The notes beneath the pieces were generated by a model. That model ran no database searches. It was not told where the DNA came from and worked only from the letters and a program-made list of their open reading frames with translations. A DNA stretch of 64,000 nt from Chitinophagales bacterium (GTDB taxonomy: Bacteria > Bacteroidota > Bacteroidia > Chitinophagales > UBA10324). The position numbers and the translations under genes are program-made. The DNA lies in assembly GCA_013816805.1 (NCBI GenBank), contig JACDDS010000014.1, forward strand, positions 44,607-108,606, written 5' to 3'. Positions 9,788 through 20,034 of the stretch are shown in pieces (positions within the stretch are counted from its first letter, which is position 1; each line of letters begins with the position of its first letter).

Positions 9788-10906
9788 ATGGCAGGCATTT
9801 ACATCCACATTCCTTTCTGCAAACAGGCTTGTCATTACTGTAATTTTCATTTTTCCAATCAAATAAATGGTAAAAACGATTTCATAGAAGCATTATTGAA
9901 AGAGATTGAAATGCAGAAAGGCTATTTGAACAACAAAGCTATATCAACTATTTATTTTGGCGGCGGCACACCCTCCTTATTGGAACAGGACGATGTAAAG
10001 AAAATTTTTGAAAAGCTTCATCAGTATTTTACAATTAATCCCGATGCAGAAATCACATTTGAAGCAAATCCGGACGATCTTACCACACAAAAGCTATCTA
10101 CTCTTCGTGCTCTTTCAATAAACCGGTTAAGCATTGGAATACAATCTTTTATTGAGCGTGATTTAAAATTTATGAACCGTGCGCACGATAGCTTGCAGGC
10201 CCGTACTTGTGTAGAACAGGCAAAAAATGAGGGTTTCAATAATATATCTATCGATTTAATTTATGGACTTCCTGACCTCACAAATGAGGAATGGGAAACA
10301 ACTCTCCAGACAGCCTTTGAATTAAGCATTCAGCATATTTCTTCCTACTGCCTGACAGTAGAGCCTAAAACAGCTCTTGCCAAGAGTATAGAAATGGGCC
10401 GGATTCCAAAGGGAGATGAAGAAAAATCAGCCACTCAATTCGAGATATTGATGAAACGAATGGCAGAAAATCAATTTCTTCATTATGAAATCTCCAATTT
10501 TTGCAGGGAGCGTTATTATAGCAGGCATAACAGCAATTACTGGAATGGTGAATGGTATTTAGGGCTTGGGCCGTCGGCACATTCTTTCAACGGACAAACC
10601 CGGCAGTGGAATATTTCCAATAATTATAAGTACATCAATTCCATTTTTAAAAAGAATATTCCTTTCGAGAGAGAATCCCTTACTAACGTCCAGCAGCTGA
10701 ATGAATATATCATGACCTCATTGCGTACTCATTGGGGATGCGATCTTAAAAGAGTTAAAAATGATTTTAGAAAGGATTACCCGGAAGTAAGAAAAAACCT
10801 TGAAAAAATTTCTTCCGACTATTTCCTGGAAGCGGATGAGAAAATTTTTCTTACAGAAAAAGGAAAGTTGGTTGCCGATAGAATCATTTTGGAAATGATC
10901 GTATAA
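9788..10906 (+). CDS. hemW: Radical SAM heme chaperone HemW
   Basis: 372 residues, the usual HemW length. The radical-SAM cluster ligands are C11, C15 and C18 in FCKQACHYCNF; residue 20 is Phe, not the fourth Cys of true HemN, which points to HemW. Further markers: YFGGGTPSLL (SAM binding), FEANPDDL, RLSIGIQSF, DLIYGLP and NYWNGEWYLGLGPSAHSF. HemW hands heme to respiratory enzymes and was long mis-annotated as coproporphyrinogen oxidase. It is divergent from the Omp85 gene (116 bases between) and ends 3 bases before the lysS stop, so the two genes converge. Confidence 0.95.
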   Translation: MAGIYIHIPFCKQACHYCNFHFSNQINGKNDFIEALLKEIEMQKGYLNNKAISTIYFGGGTPSLLEQDDVKKIFEKLHQYFTINPDAEITFEANPDDLTTQKLSTLRALSINRLSIGIQSFIERDLKFMNRAHDSLQARTCVEQAKNEGFNNISIDLIYGLPDLTNEEWETTLQTAFELSIQHISSYCLTVEPKTALAKSIEMGRIPKGDEEKSATQFEILMKRMAENQFLHYEISNFCRERYYSRHNSNYWNGEWYLGLGPSAHSFNGQTRQWNISNNYKYINSIFKKNIPFERESLTNVQQLNEYIMTSLRTHWGCDLKRVKNDFRKDYPEVRKNLEKISSDYFLEADEKIFLTEKGKLVADRIILEMIV

Positions 10907-10909
10907 GTG

Positions 10910-12421
10910 TTATCTGTTTTCCTGTCGCATTTGCGGGAATAAAATAACGTCCTGAATAGAAACAGAGTTGGTCATGATCATGGTTAAGCGATCGATTCCT
11001 ACTCCAAGGCCTGCGGTAGGTGGCATGCCATATTCGAGTGCCCGAAGGAAGTCTTCATCCAGAACCATTGCCTCTTCATCGCCGCGTTTTCCAAGCTCGA
11101 TCTGCTCTTCAAAGCGCATTCTTTGGTCAATAGGGTCGTTAAGCTCTGAAAACGCATTGCATATTTCTTTACCGTAACAGATTGCTTCAAAGCGTTCCAC
11201 GAGCCCAGGCTTGCTGCGGTGTTTTTTTGCTAATGGAGACATTTCAACCGGGTAATCAGTAATAAATGTTGGCTGAATCAGCTGAGGCTCACAGGCAGCG
11301 CTGAAGATTTCATCAATAATTTTCCCTTTTCCCATAGTTGCATCCAGATGAAGGTGCAAATGCTTTCCTGCTTCGCGCAGCTGTTCTTCATTCATTTTAC
11401 TTATATCCATTCCTGTGAAATGCGCAATGGCCTCATACATAGTAAATCGTTTCCATGGACGCTTAAAATCAATTTCGTATCCACCTGCAGTTACCTTAGT
11501 GGTGCCATGCAGATCCATTGCTATCTGCTCTACCATTTCCTCCACCAGGTTCATCATCCATTCATAATCTTTATACGCCACATACAACTCCATCATAGTA
11601 AATTCCGGATTGTGAAAACGGTCCATACCTTCATTTCGAAAATCTTTTGCAAATTCGAATACTCCATCAAATCCGCCTACGATCAATCTCTTCAGGTACA
11701 GCTCATCAGCAATTCTGAGATACAGTTTCATATCCAAAGTATTGTGATGGGTGGTGAAGGGACGCGCTGCTGCTCCACCATATAATGGTTGAAGGATTGG
11801 TGTTTCCACTTCCAGGTAATTGCTGCTGTTTAAAAAATTGCGCATAGACTGAATAATCTTTGACCGCTGGATAAAAACGGTTCTGGAGTGTGCATTAATA
11901 TTCAGGTCAACATATCGCTGGCGGTAGCGCAATTCCGGATCGGTTACCTCATCAAACATATGCCCTTCCTTTTCTTTTACCACCGGAAGAGGCTTAAGTG
12001 ATTTACTTAATAGCACTAACGTTTTTACATGGACAGAGGTTTCTCCTGTTTTAGTGGTGAAAACGTAACCGGTAACACCGAGAATGTCCCCCAAATCCAA
12101 TAGTTTTTTAAAAATAATATTATAAAATGTTTTGTCTTCACCCGGGCAGATTTCGTCCCGGTTCACATATAATTGGATCTTGCCGGTTGCATCCTGAAGT
12201 ACCGCAAATGATGCACTACCCATTATACGTTTACTCATGAGCCTGCCTGCAATGGAGATGTTTTTCAATAAATTATTTTCCGGGTCTTTTTTATATTCTT
12301 CGTGAATAAAGCCTGCAGAGGCTGATATCTTAAATTCTTCCGCTGGGTAAGGTTCAATACCCAAATTGATTAGTTCCTGCAAGGTTTGTCTTCGTAAAAG
12401 TTCCTGTTCACTGAATGCCAT
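10910..12421 (-). CDS. lysS: Lysine--tRNA ligase, class II
   Basis: 503 residues from ATG 12419-12421 ([15 protein letters not shown]). A longer frame starting at 12493 would add a hydrophobic, unconserved leader and overlap the next gene, so it is rejected. The N-terminal OB fold ([19 protein letters not shown]) binds the anticodon. The class II catalytic core has motif 2 ([20 protein letters not shown]) and motif 3 ([16 protein letters not shown]), and it ends in the usual DVILFPQMR. It charges tRNA-Lys in the cytoplasm. Complete and ordinary. Confidence 0.97.
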   Translation of the reverse strand: MAFSEQELLRRQTLQELINLGIEPYPAEEFKISASAGFIHEEYKKDPENNLLKNISIAGRLMSKRIMGSASFAVLQDATGKIQLYVNRDEICPGEDKTFYNIIFKKLLDLGDILGVTGYVFTTKTGETSVHVKTLVLLSKSLKPLPVVKEKEGHMFDEVTDPELRYRQRYVDLNINAHSRTVFIQRSKIIQSMRNFLNSSNYLEVETPILQPLYGGAAARPFTTHHNTLDMKLYLRIADELYLKRLIVGGFDGVFEFAKDFRNEGMDRFHNPEFTMMELYVAYKDYEWMMNLVEEMVEQIAMDLHGTTKVTAGGYEIDFKRPWKRFTMYEAIAHFTGMDISKMNEEQLREAGKHLHLHLDATMGKGKIIDEIFSAACEPQLIQPTFITDYPVEMSPLAKKHRSKPGLVERFEAICYGKEICNAFSELNDPIDQRMRFEEQIELGKRGDEEAMVLDEDFLRALEYGMPPTAGLGVGIDRLTMIMTNSVSIQDVILFPQMRQENR

Positions 12422-12486
12422 CGGAAAAAAAATTTTAACAAAAATACTTTTTGTATGGAGGAGTTTGGGAATGTTGATGAATAAAA

Positions 12487-13500
12487 GTGTCATATCTTTT
12501 CACATTAAAGCCTTTGACGGAAAACACTTCTAATCTTAAGCTCCAGCGATGGATTTTTGTTTCAAGCATTATATTGCTTGCCGGTAAATTTTCCGCCTTC
12601 ATTCTTACTTATTCTAATGCGGTGCTTACGGATGCAATGGAAAGCATTGTGAATGTGGTTGCCAGCGGAATCGGTTTGTACAGTTTATGGCTATCTGCGA
12701 AACCCCGGGATACTGATCATCCATATGGCCATGGCAAAATTGAATTTATATCTGCAAGCATTGAGGGTACTATGGTTTTAGTTGCCGGCCTGATCATTGT
12801 TGGAAAATCAGTTCATAATATTTTTTATCCGCAGGATCTTCATGACCTGGATATTGGTATCGCAATATTGTTTGGAACTGCTGTTGCGAATTACATGCTG
12901 GGTTTTATAAGTGAAAAGCAGGGAAACAAAACAGATTCTCCCGCCCTAATTGCCAGCGGAAAACACCTTAAAACAGATGCTTGGTCAACTGCGGGCATAG
13001 TCAGTGCGCTGTTGTTAATTTATTTAACAGGTTTAGCCTGGCTTGATATTGTGATTGCCATCGGTTTTGGTGGTTTTATTTCTATTACTGGTTATAAAGT
13101 ATGGCGCAAAGCTGTGGGAGGTATTATGGATGAAGCTGATTATGACCTTTTAAGCACTATAATATCGAGGGTAAATGAACACCGACGGGAGCCCTGGATG
13201 GATTTGCACAATATGAGAGTGATCAAATATGGCAGTGTGCTGCACATTGATTGTCACTTAACAGTGCCGTGGTATTTCACTATAAGGGAAGGTCATAATG
13301 AAGTAGACCGTCTTGAAGCACTTATAAAAAATGAACTGAAGAATCCTGTAGAACTATTTATCCATACTGACTATTGCGTGCCTCCGTTTTCTTGTACCAT
13401 TTGTATTATGAGTAACTGTAATGTTCGGGAGGCTGTTTTTCAAAAACGTATTGAATGGGATCTTAAAAATGTATTGCAGGATAAAAAGCACGGACTGTAA
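12487..13500 (+). CDS. Cation diffusion facilitator (CDF) family transporter
   Basis: 337 residues starting at GTG 12487. Six membrane helices fit the CDF fold. Metal-site acidic residues are in [15 protein letters not shown] (helix 2) and [13 protein letters not shown] (helix 5), and [10 protein letters not shown] follows helix 2, all as in zinc, iron or cobalt exporters. The C-terminal cytoplasmic domain is followed by a short cysteine cluster, [15 protein letters not shown], near residue 300, which may bind metal. The gene is divergent from lysS with 65 bases between the two starts. The transported metal cannot be told from sequence alone. Confidence 0.9.
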   Translation: MSYLFTLKPLTENTSNLKLQRWIFVSSIILLAGKFSAFILTYSNAVLTDAMESIVNVVASGIGLYSLWLSAKPRDTDHPYGHGKIEFISASIEGTMVLVAGLIIVGKSVHNIFYPQDLHDLDIGIAILFGTAVANYMLGFISEKQGNKTDSPALIASGKHLKTDAWSTAGIVSALLLIYLTGLAWLDIVIAIGFGGFISITGYKVWRKAVGGIMDEADYDLLSTIISRVNEHRREPWMDLHNMRVIKYGSVLHIDCHLTVPWYFTIREGHNEVDRLEALIKNELKNPVELFIHTDYCVPPFSCTICIMSNCNVREAVFQKRIEWDLKNVLQDKKHGL

Positions 13501-13722
13501 ATTTGCTCTGTCTGAACATCCATTGCAAACCCTTGCTTAATTTATAATTCACGATCAGATCATCAGTTCAAATCAATTCTTTATATGGCATTTTACTCTC
13601 ATCAATCCCTAATTTATTCCTTTGAAATAATATTAATCAACATGAATCCCTCAGAGTAAGTCATATTTTCTGAATACTGATTTCAGGAAAATATTGTCTC
13701 TTTGTTTCCAATTTAAAAAGTT

Positions 13723-15903
13723 ATGCGCATATTTTTTTTACTTCTCTTCTCTATTATTTTTCCCCTGGTTTCATTGCATGCGAATGCTACTTGTAATCCC
13801 GAACCACCAAAGAATTTATATACTACCAATATCTCTTCCTCCAGCATAACCCTCCACTGGTCACCGGTTAAGCATGCTGATTATTATAAGGTGAAGTATA
13901 AAACTGAAAATGGGTCATGGATAAACATCAAGGATAAAATCTATGATACATTATATTCTTTTAAAGAATTAGGGGTTGATACCAAATATACATTAGGAGT
14001 TAACAGCTACTGTCCTGACGGTTCTAAAAGCAGTTATTCAACAATTAACGAGGTAACTTCCGGATGCGAGATCCCTTCACTGAATCCGGTAAAATCAGAC
14101 CCTGATAATAACGTAACAGTTAGCTGGTTTACACGTTCGCCTGCTAATACCAATTTTATCCGGTACAGCTTTGGAAAAGGATCTCAGTGGATTACTATTG
14201 CCACAGGCAACAAACAGTATTATACTTTTATAAATGTGCCTGAAAAAATATCTTTTTATTACCAGGCATCTGCTTGCAGTGATACTCAAAGCTGGTCGAA
14301 GCTGGATTCATTTCGCCTAAGCCTCTTGCCTAATATATTGCTGATAATACTTGATGACTCCCGGAATGATTCATACAGCTGTAATGGTGGCCCTGATTTT
14401 TACAATTCGCCCAATATTGATTTTATTGCAAATGAAGGCGTGAATTTTAAAAATTCTTTTGCTACTTATTCTTTGTGTGCTCCGGGAAGGGCAGCAATTT
14501 TCACAGGATTGTATCCACATAACAACGGAGTTCTCAATAATAATATGAACCTGGATACTTCTTATGCAACCATTTCAAAAATCCTGCATGGTGTTGGTTA
14601 CTATACTTCTCTAGTCGGGAAATACCTTCATCCAACCTTAATAAATACACCTCAGCCCGGCTGGGATTTCTGGATGGCCAAAGATGGAGGAGGTAAGGTA
14701 AATCCCTTCTATAATTACAATGGAGAAGAGATAGAGATTAACGGCCACGAGCTGGATATTGTTACCGATACAGCCATCCGTGTATTTTCATCGCATCTGA
14801 ATAAGCAACCTGTGATGATGGTTGCGGCATTCAGCACCCCGCACAGCCCTTACGTGCCGGAAGACCGGGATAAAGGAACTTTTGCAGGTGATTCAATGCC
14901 ATTCCCTCCAAATTTTTTTAAGCCCTTGAAACCGTATCCCAGCTATTTTCAAAATGGAATTAATTACTATGCTGATTCAATCAACTGCCGAAATGATATT
15001 CAAGCCTATTATGAATGTTTGGTAGGCTTAAACCGTGTAATGGGTCAGCTCCGTGATACCATTTCAAAGCTTGCATCGCTCGATAACTTTTTGATTTTAT
15101 TCACCAGCGATAACGGCTTTATCCTCGGTGAGCACATGATAAGCGGAAAGCAGCTTGCCTACAATAACTCTGTTCGCATCCCTATGTTTCTGCGCTATCC
15201 TAAATGGTTTTCAGGGGCTGTAAATTATAAAGACATGGCGCTCAATATTGATTTTGCCCCCACCATTTTAGAAGCGGCAGGAATTAAAAGAGACTATCAT
15301 ATGGATGGTATTTCGCTTCATCAATTTTACACCGGCAAGGCACACCGTGATGTAATTTTTGTAGAAGATTTGCCATCCGGCGCAAATCCAGATATAAATT
15401 CAGTACGGACTAAAGACTATTTGTACAATTGGTATTCCTGCAACAGCCTCACGGAAGAATTCTATGATCTGACAGTAGATTCATTAGAGGATTTTAACCA
15501 GATAAATAATCCTGCATACGCTTCCCTGATCAATGAATACCGGAATAAAAAAGACAGTCTGAAGAATGTATTTAATTACACTCTAAAGCCTGACACTAAA
15601 ACATGCAATCTTATAACCAATGAACCTATTGCCCGGAAATCGACAGTTGAAAAAAACCTCATTCATATTTTCCCAAACCCGGCAGATCAGGCATTTTATT
15701 TAACTATTTCACCTGTGAGTGATGCGGCAACTGTGCAAATTTTGAATAGTAGGGGAGCCGTATGTTTGTCAGAAACCATTCAGCCTTTGGATCTTTTACA
15801 AACCATTACATTTAATACTGCCTCCTTTTCAGATGGTGTTTATTTTATTTCATTGAAAAGCAAGGCTCAGAATAAATGGCAAAAAATGGTAATTGCGCAT
15901 TGA
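13723..15903 (+). CDS. T9SS-exported sulfatase with two fibronectin type III domains
   Basis: 726 residues: signal peptide (1-21), two fibronectin-III-like domains (about 25-112 and 115-197), an alkaline-phosphatase-superfamily sulfatase (about 203-600) and a T9SS sorting domain (from IHIFPNPADQAFYLT, about 646-726). The formylglycine site is C252 in CAPGR, fitting CxPxR. Metal ligands are D211 and D212 (LIILDDSRND) and FTSDNGFILGEH. The family cleaves sulfate esters, often from sulfated polysaccharides; the substrate is unknown. Activity needs a formylglycine-generating or anaerobic maturase elsewhere in the genome. Just upstream, TCTCTTTG at 13697-13704 resembles a Bacteroidota -7 box. The fibronectin domains before the catalytic domain are unusual. 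Confidence 0.92.
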   Translation: MRIFFLLLFSIIFPLVSLHANATCNPEPPKNLYTTNISSSSITLHWSPVKHADYYKVKYKTENGSWINIKDKIYDTLYSFKELGVDTKYTLGVNSYCPDGSKSSYSTINEVTSGCEIPSLNPVKSDPDNNVTVSWFTRSPANTNFIRYSFGKGSQWITIATGNKQYYTFINVPEKISFYYQASACSDTQSWSKLDSFRLSLLPNILLIILDDSRNDSYSCNGGPDFYNSPNIDFIANEGVNFKNSFATYSLCAPGRAAIFTGLYPHNNGVLNNNMNLDTSYATISKILHGVGYYTSLVGKYLHPTLINTPQPGWDFWMAKDGGGKVNPFYNYNGEEIEINGHELDIVTDTAIRVFSSHLNKQPVMMVAAFSTPHSPYVPEDRDKGTFAGDSMPFPPNFFKPLKPYPSYFQNGINYYADSINCRNDIQAYYECLVGLNRVMGQLRDTISKLASLDNFLILFTSDNGFILGEHMISGKQLAYNNSVRIPMFLRYPKWFSGAVNYKDMALNIDFAPTILEAAGIKRDYHMDGISLHQFYTGKAHRDVIFVEDLPSGANPDINSVRTKDYLYNWYSCNSLTEEFYDLTVDSLEDFNQINNPAYASLINEYRNKKDSLKNVFNYTLKPDTKTCNLITNEPIARKSTVEKNLIHIFPNPADQAFYLTISPVSDAATVQILNSRGAVCLSETIQPLDLLQTITFNTASFSDGVYFISLKSKAQNKWQKMVIAH

Positions 15904-15966
15904 TATGATCCTAAAAAGCATTTTAACAGCGAATTAAAATTTAAAAAAGGCGATAAAATAAAGTCC

Positions 15967-15997
15967 TTTGAATATGTGTCAAGATTCCTTATTTTTG
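15967..15997 (+). promoter_or_regulatory. Consensus Bacteroidota promoter
   Basis: TTTG at 15967-15970, a 19-base spacer, then TATTTTTG at 15990-15997. This matches the Bacteroidota sigma-factor consensus (TTTG, N19, TAnnTTTG) exactly. Transcription should begin about 6-8 bases downstream, which is at or next to the ATG at 16006, so the mRNA would be leaderless or nearly so. Confidence 0.7.
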
Positions 15998-16005
15998 TTT
16001 TTTAA

Positions 16006-16539
16006 ATGAATCGTCTTTTTATTTATGTATTAGGAAGCATAGTGATGGCAAGCTCGGTTTTTGCCACCTACGGTTTATTATTTAATATCAAGCAGCAAAC
16101 TATAAATCACCGCTCCGTAATAAGTAACCAGGCAGATCAGCTAAAGCATACTGATTTAATTGTTATCACACTACAACAGTACAATTTACTACCTAAATCT
16201 ATAAATGGAAAATTGAAGGAGGTTAATTGGAATGGGAATCGTTATGATATTCTTGATATTCATATAAAGAATGGAAATGTTTATCTGGCGTGCTTTAATG
16301 ATATTACAGAAAAAAGATTACTTGATAGCGCATCTTCCATTGCCAATGACTTTGGCAATCCTGAATCTGCAAAAAATTTTCCCTGCAATTTAAAAATAAA
16401 GATTCCTGATTTTTTCTTTGAGAAAGGAACCTCTGCTTTATCCACCCCAATTAATGCTATTGCTATAAATGCTTTGCCATTACAGCAATTTACACAGGGT
16501 AATTTTAATTTTTACCACAGCCCTCCTCCTAAAGTTTAG
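16006..16539 (+). CDS. Small exported protein of unknown function, upstream of a TonB receptor
   Basis: 177 residues. The N-terminus (MNRLFIYVLGSIVMASSVFA) is a signal peptide or membrane anchor. The middle has alternating hydrophobic and polar strands (WNGNRYDILDIHIKNGNVYLACFND), and the protein ends in a proline-rich HSPPPKV. I do not recognise a family. It precedes the TonB-dependent receptor by 91 bases on the same strand and has its own consensus promoter, so it may be co-transcribed with the receptor and the lipoprotein behind it and take part in the same uptake function. That link is inference from position only. Confidence 0.7.
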   Translation: MNRLFIYVLGSIVMASSVFATYGLLFNIKQQTINHRSVISNQADQLKHTDLIVITLQQYNLLPKSINGKLKEVNWNGNRYDILDIHIKNGNVYLACFNDITEKRLLDSASSIANDFGNPESAKNFPCNLKIKIPDFFFEKGTSALSTPINAIAINALPLQQFTQGNFNFYHSPPPKV

Positions 16540-16630
16540 CCCCCATTCTGAATAGCTTTCGGCTATTAAAAACTGATTCTGTCTTAAAAAGCAGTAGAGA
16601 TGGTTTCCATTTCCTTAATTGCTAAAAAAA

Positions 16631-18919
16631 ATGTACCCGGAAAAGTCTGGATTGTATTTGGTTACTCTAATAATGCTGCTGGCATTTGTAAGCCATTGCA
16701 GCATCCTGCAGGGACAGAACATCTTAAGCGGAACCATTACTGATTTGGATTCTCAAGAACCAGTACGGGACGTAAGCATTTTTATTCCTGAGCTTAACCT
16801 TACTACTTCTTCTGATTCTAATGGAAACTATAAATTATCATCAATTCCTTCTGGAGAAATTACTATAAGGTTTGCCAAAATCGATTATCACTCCGTTATT
16901 CTTACAGTAAACATTAAGCAAGATCAGTCCCTGAATGTTTCGATGAGTGTTTCGCCGGTAGAGGCACAGGAAATTGTAGTTACCGGTATACGTCAAAGCT
17001 CAGCAGAAGAAACATCATTGCAGGTAACCTCAGTGAGTCAGATTCAGATGCGGCAAACAGGATCTTTCAGCATTTCAGATGCACTTGCAAAAATGCCGGG
17101 TATAAGCCAGTTAACTACCGGAGCCGGAATTTCTAAACCAGTAGTCCGGGGTCTGTTTGGCAATAGAGTGCTTATTTTACTTTCAGGTCTTCGGTTTGAT
17201 AATCAGCAATGGCAGGATGAACACGGATTAGGCCTTTCAGATGTGGGTGTGGACCGTGCAGAGGTAATTAAAGGCCCGGTATCATTGCTTTATGGTTCTG
17301 ATGCTGTTGGAGGAGTAATTAACGTAATAGAAGAAAAAGCTGCGGAAGAGAATAGTAAAACAGGTGATGTAAGCGCCCGCCTGTTCAGTAATACACTTGG
17401 CGGGGAAACAGATTTTGGGTTTAAAGGTAACAATAGTAAAATGCACTGGCGGATTCGCGGCGGCGCAGAATCCCATGCTGATTATAAGGCTGGAAATGAA
17501 GTACGAATAGTTAATTCACGCTTTAATACATTTACAGGAAAAGCTTCGCTGGGATGGAATAACAGGTCCCAGGCCCATGAGTTCAATTATTTTTTCTCCC
17601 GGAATTACTACGGATTCATAGCTGGTAACCTTTTGGAATCTCTTGATACGGATGCGCGGTTTAGTCGCAGCATGGAGGGACCACATCATGTGGTAATGCT
17701 GAACACCTTATCTTCTCAAAATACCTGGTTTTATAGTGGCTCCAAATTAGTTTTTAATGCTGGTTTACAGTCTAATCTGCGGCAAGAGCAGGAAGGGGGA
17801 AATAAAATTTCTCTCAACATGCACCTGTTCACGGTGCCTTATAATATTCATTGGGAAAAACAGCTGACTGAAAAAACCGATTTAATACTCGCGAGTGACG
17901 GCATGGTTCAAACTAACCGTAACCTTGGATCACGTGTAATAATCCCCGATGCCAATACGGTAGAAGGTGGTATATCTGTTTTTTTAAAGAGAGAATCAGG
18001 CAGGTTTATTCTCGAAGGTGGTATTGGCGGGTTGGTCCGAAATGTTAAGACATTAACAACAAAGAATTTTAACGCTCCCGATGACGGCATCAGCCGTCCA
18101 TCGGGAGATTCTTTATTTCCTTTTACTTCCACACTCCCGTCCGGCAATGCTTCAGTTGGAATGGTGGCATCACTGATTAAAGGTTTTCACCTTAAGATCA
18201 ATGTCGGAACGGGTGTGCGGTCGCCTAATCTCGCCGAGCTGTCATCGAATGGCCTGCATGAAGCTACCATTCGCTGGGAAATAGGTGATCGTGATTTAAA
18301 AGATGAACAAAATATCAACCTTGAAACCTCTTTGCAATATGATCTTTCCTGGCTATCAATAACTGCCACGGCCTATTACGATCGCTTTTTTAATTACATC
18401 TATCTTCAAAAATCTGCCCAGCAATTTGTTGGATTCGATATCTACAATTATGTTCAAAAAGACGCTTATCTACGGGGAGGAGAGGCCACTCTTGACTTTC
18501 GCGTTCCAGGTTTGGAATGGTTGGACTGGAATGCAACGTATGCAACTTATTACGGTGTTTTAGTCAATGATAATGGCCACCTCCCTTTTATTCCTGCAGA
18601 TAAATTTACTGCCAATTTAGCAATAGATTTCAAGGATGGAAAAAGAATTACCCAGTTGAATCTCAGCTTCGGCGGAGATTTTGTAATGGCTCAACGCAAC
18701 CCTGGGCAATTTGAAACCGATACACCCAGTTATCAGCTTCTCAATATATCCTTGTCGGGAACGATTTACCTTGGAAACCAGGCATGCAATTTTAGCTTAA
18801 CAGGCACTAATATTTTTAATGATGCATATGCCGATGCTCTTTCAAGATTAAAAGATTTTGGAATTAACAACATCGGCCGGGATGTCAATTTAAGTTTAAA
18901 TTTTCCTTTTACATTTTAA
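16631..18919 (+). CDS. TonB-dependent outer-membrane receptor with carboxypeptidase-like N-terminal domain
   Basis: 762 residues from ATG 16631 (an in-frame TTG lies 12 bases earlier). Signal peptide, then a carboxypeptidase-regulatory-like beta domain (ILSGTITDLDSQEPVRDVSI, about 30-115), then the plug (QEIVVTGIRQ; GISKPVVRGLFGNRVLILL; DRAEVIKGPVSLLYGSDAVGG) and a 22-strand barrel ending in NLSLNFPFTF. The plug segment RGLFGNRVLILLSG with DEHGLG resembles receptors assigned to metal or heme uptake in Bacteroidota; the ligand is not proven by sequence. There is no SusD partner, so it is not a standard polysaccharide-utilisation pair. A lipoprotein gene follows after 17 bases. Confidence 0.9.
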   Translation: MYPEKSGLYLVTLIMLLAFVSHCSILQGQNILSGTITDLDSQEPVRDVSIFIPELNLTTSSDSNGNYKLSSIPSGEITIRFAKIDYHSVILTVNIKQDQSLNVSMSVSPVEAQEIVVTGIRQSSAEETSLQVTSVSQIQMRQTGSFSISDALAKMPGISQLTTGAGISKPVVRGLFGNRVLILLSGLRFDNQQWQDEHGLGLSDVGVDRAEVIKGPVSLLYGSDAVGGVINVIEEKAAEENSKTGDVSARLFSNTLGGETDFGFKGNNSKMHWRIRGGAESHADYKAGNEVRIVNSRFNTFTGKASLGWNNRSQAHEFNYFFSRNYYGFIAGNLLESLDTDARFSRSMEGPHHVVMLNTLSSQNTWFYSGSKLVFNAGLQSNLRQEQEGGNKISLNMHLFTVPYNIHWEKQLTEKTDLILASDGMVQTNRNLGSRVIIPDANTVEGGISVFLKRESGRFILEGGIGGLVRNVKTLTTKNFNAPDDGISRPSGDSLFPFTSTLPSGNASVGMVASLIKGFHLKINVGTGVRSPNLAELSSNGLHEATIRWEIGDRDLKDEQNINLETSLQYDLSWLSITATAYYDRFFNYIYLQKSAQQFVGFDIYNYVQKDAYLRGGEATLDFRVPGLEWLDWNATYATYYGVLVNDNGHLPFIPADKFTANLAIDFKDGKRITQLNLSFGGDFVMAQRNPGQFETDTPSYQLLNISLSGTIYLGNQACNFSLTGTNIFNDAYADALSRLKDFGINNIGRDVNLSLNFPFTF

Positions 18920-18936
18920 CCACAACTAATAAATCC

Positions 18937-19365
18937 ATGAAAAATCAAATAAAGATTTTAACCTTAGTATTATCCATCTCATTGTTTTTTGTTTCAGTCG
19001 TATTTTTTTCCTGTAACAAAAATTCGGATCCGCGCCAGCCACCTGATATGAGCTTGCAAACAGGGGCTGGATATACTTTTACAGATGCTACCGTAGCATT
19101 GGGTGATACTTTGAAAGTTGGTGTTGTAGTTATAAAAACAGAGGATCCTTTAAATACGTTTAATGTATCTTATGTTTATGATGCCGGTTCTTCATCCACT
19201 ACAGTTTTAAACCAAACCCTGACCGGAAGTGAACAGAATAATGGTTTCAGCCGCGACATTACCATTGCAACCCGCAACCAGGCAGGAGTTGAAAAATACA
19301 CCTTTACTGTAGTAGACCGTGATGGTAATATTGCGTCAAAGTCACTCACGATTACAGTACAATAA
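18937..19365 (+). CDS. Small lipoprotein, Ig/PKD-like, downstream of TonB receptor
   Basis: 142 residues. The lipoprotein signal peptide ends in FFSC with the lipid-accepting cysteine at 26. The remainder is one beta-sandwich-like domain (GYTFTDATVALGDTLKVGVV, ending KYTFTVVDRDGNIASKSLTI), similar in layout to PKD or Ig-like folds. It follows the TonB receptor by 17 bases, so the two are probably in one transcript and the lipoprotein may assist the receptor at the cell surface. I do not know a specific family. Confidence 0.75.
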   Translation: MKNQIKILTLVLSISLFFVSVVFFSCNKNSDPRQPPDMSLQTGAGYTFTDATVALGDTLKVGVVVIKTEDPLNTFNVSYVYDAGSSSTTVLNQTLTGSEQNNGFSRDITIATRNQAGVEKYTFTVVDRDGNIASKSLTITVQ

Positions 19366-20034
19366 TTAACCGTAATAAGGGGGTACCTTAATTTTTATTG
19401 CATCATTAATCACTTCTTTCCAATCTTTAATCTCATAATCATTCATTGATTTTCCATACCCGATTCTTTCGAGTGCTTGTACGTTCCACTCCTGTTCAAA
19501 ATGACTGGTCAGGCAAAGCATATATACTCCTTTTCCAAGGCCATGATAAATAGTTCCGTTACCTCCATGGCAAATCATAACATCAGCGATTGTCAATACC
19601 TCATCTATATTAATAAAATCATAAGAAATAATGTGAGTACCATTTAATATTCTATTCTTATCTCCGGCAGTTATGATTGTGTAACCTGCATAATCCCGGT
19701 GGTTCATGAAACTTAAAAAGTTCCAATTTCCTGTACTCCCCATAGTTATAAAAATCACTGGACGGAGAACAGAAAAATTACCAAAGCTTAGAAGCGAATG
19801 ATCTGTATTGGAATAGATAAGCGGTGGGATATAGTTATAATCAGATGGCAGATTTTTTTGGGGGAACAAATTGGGAAGGTCGCAGATCAGGTTTTCATCT
19901 CATTCCATTTCTTCAAGGTAATCATGGGTTCTCTTTAAACCGTATTTTTTTCTAAGTGTCCGAAATGGACGATGGACTTTTCGGAAAGAAATTTTTTCAG
20001 CAAAATCAATTATTTTATTAAAAATGTTTTCAGG
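19366..20034 (-). pseudogene. Remnant of a GT-B (UDP-glycosyl transferase type) glycosyltransferase
   Basis: An intact 167-residue stretch (19366-19869) carries the C-terminal donor-binding half of a GT1-type enzyme: PVIFITMGSTGNW, then IADVMICHGGNGTIYHGLGKGV and SHFEQEWNVQALERIGYG. Upstream in the same frame, past an in-frame TGA at 19900-19902, the protein sense goes on (PENIFNKIIDFAEKIS near 20034, then RPFRTLRKKYGLKRTHDYLEEME, stop, DENLICDLPNLF), so the gene really began further upstream. The acceptor-binding N-terminal half is missing and the frame closes where crtB ends. It may once have glycosylated a carotenoid; that is inference from the neighbours. Confidence 0.8.

Noticed and set aside
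12421..12493. A longer lysS start at 12493
   Set aside because: It would overlap the CDF gene and add 24 hydrophobic residues not seen in LysS.
13723..15903. GldK as the formylglycine-generating enzyme for the sulfatase, because both share the FGE-type fold
   Set aside because: GldK is a structural ring lipoprotein of the T9SS; the family has no known catalytic role.
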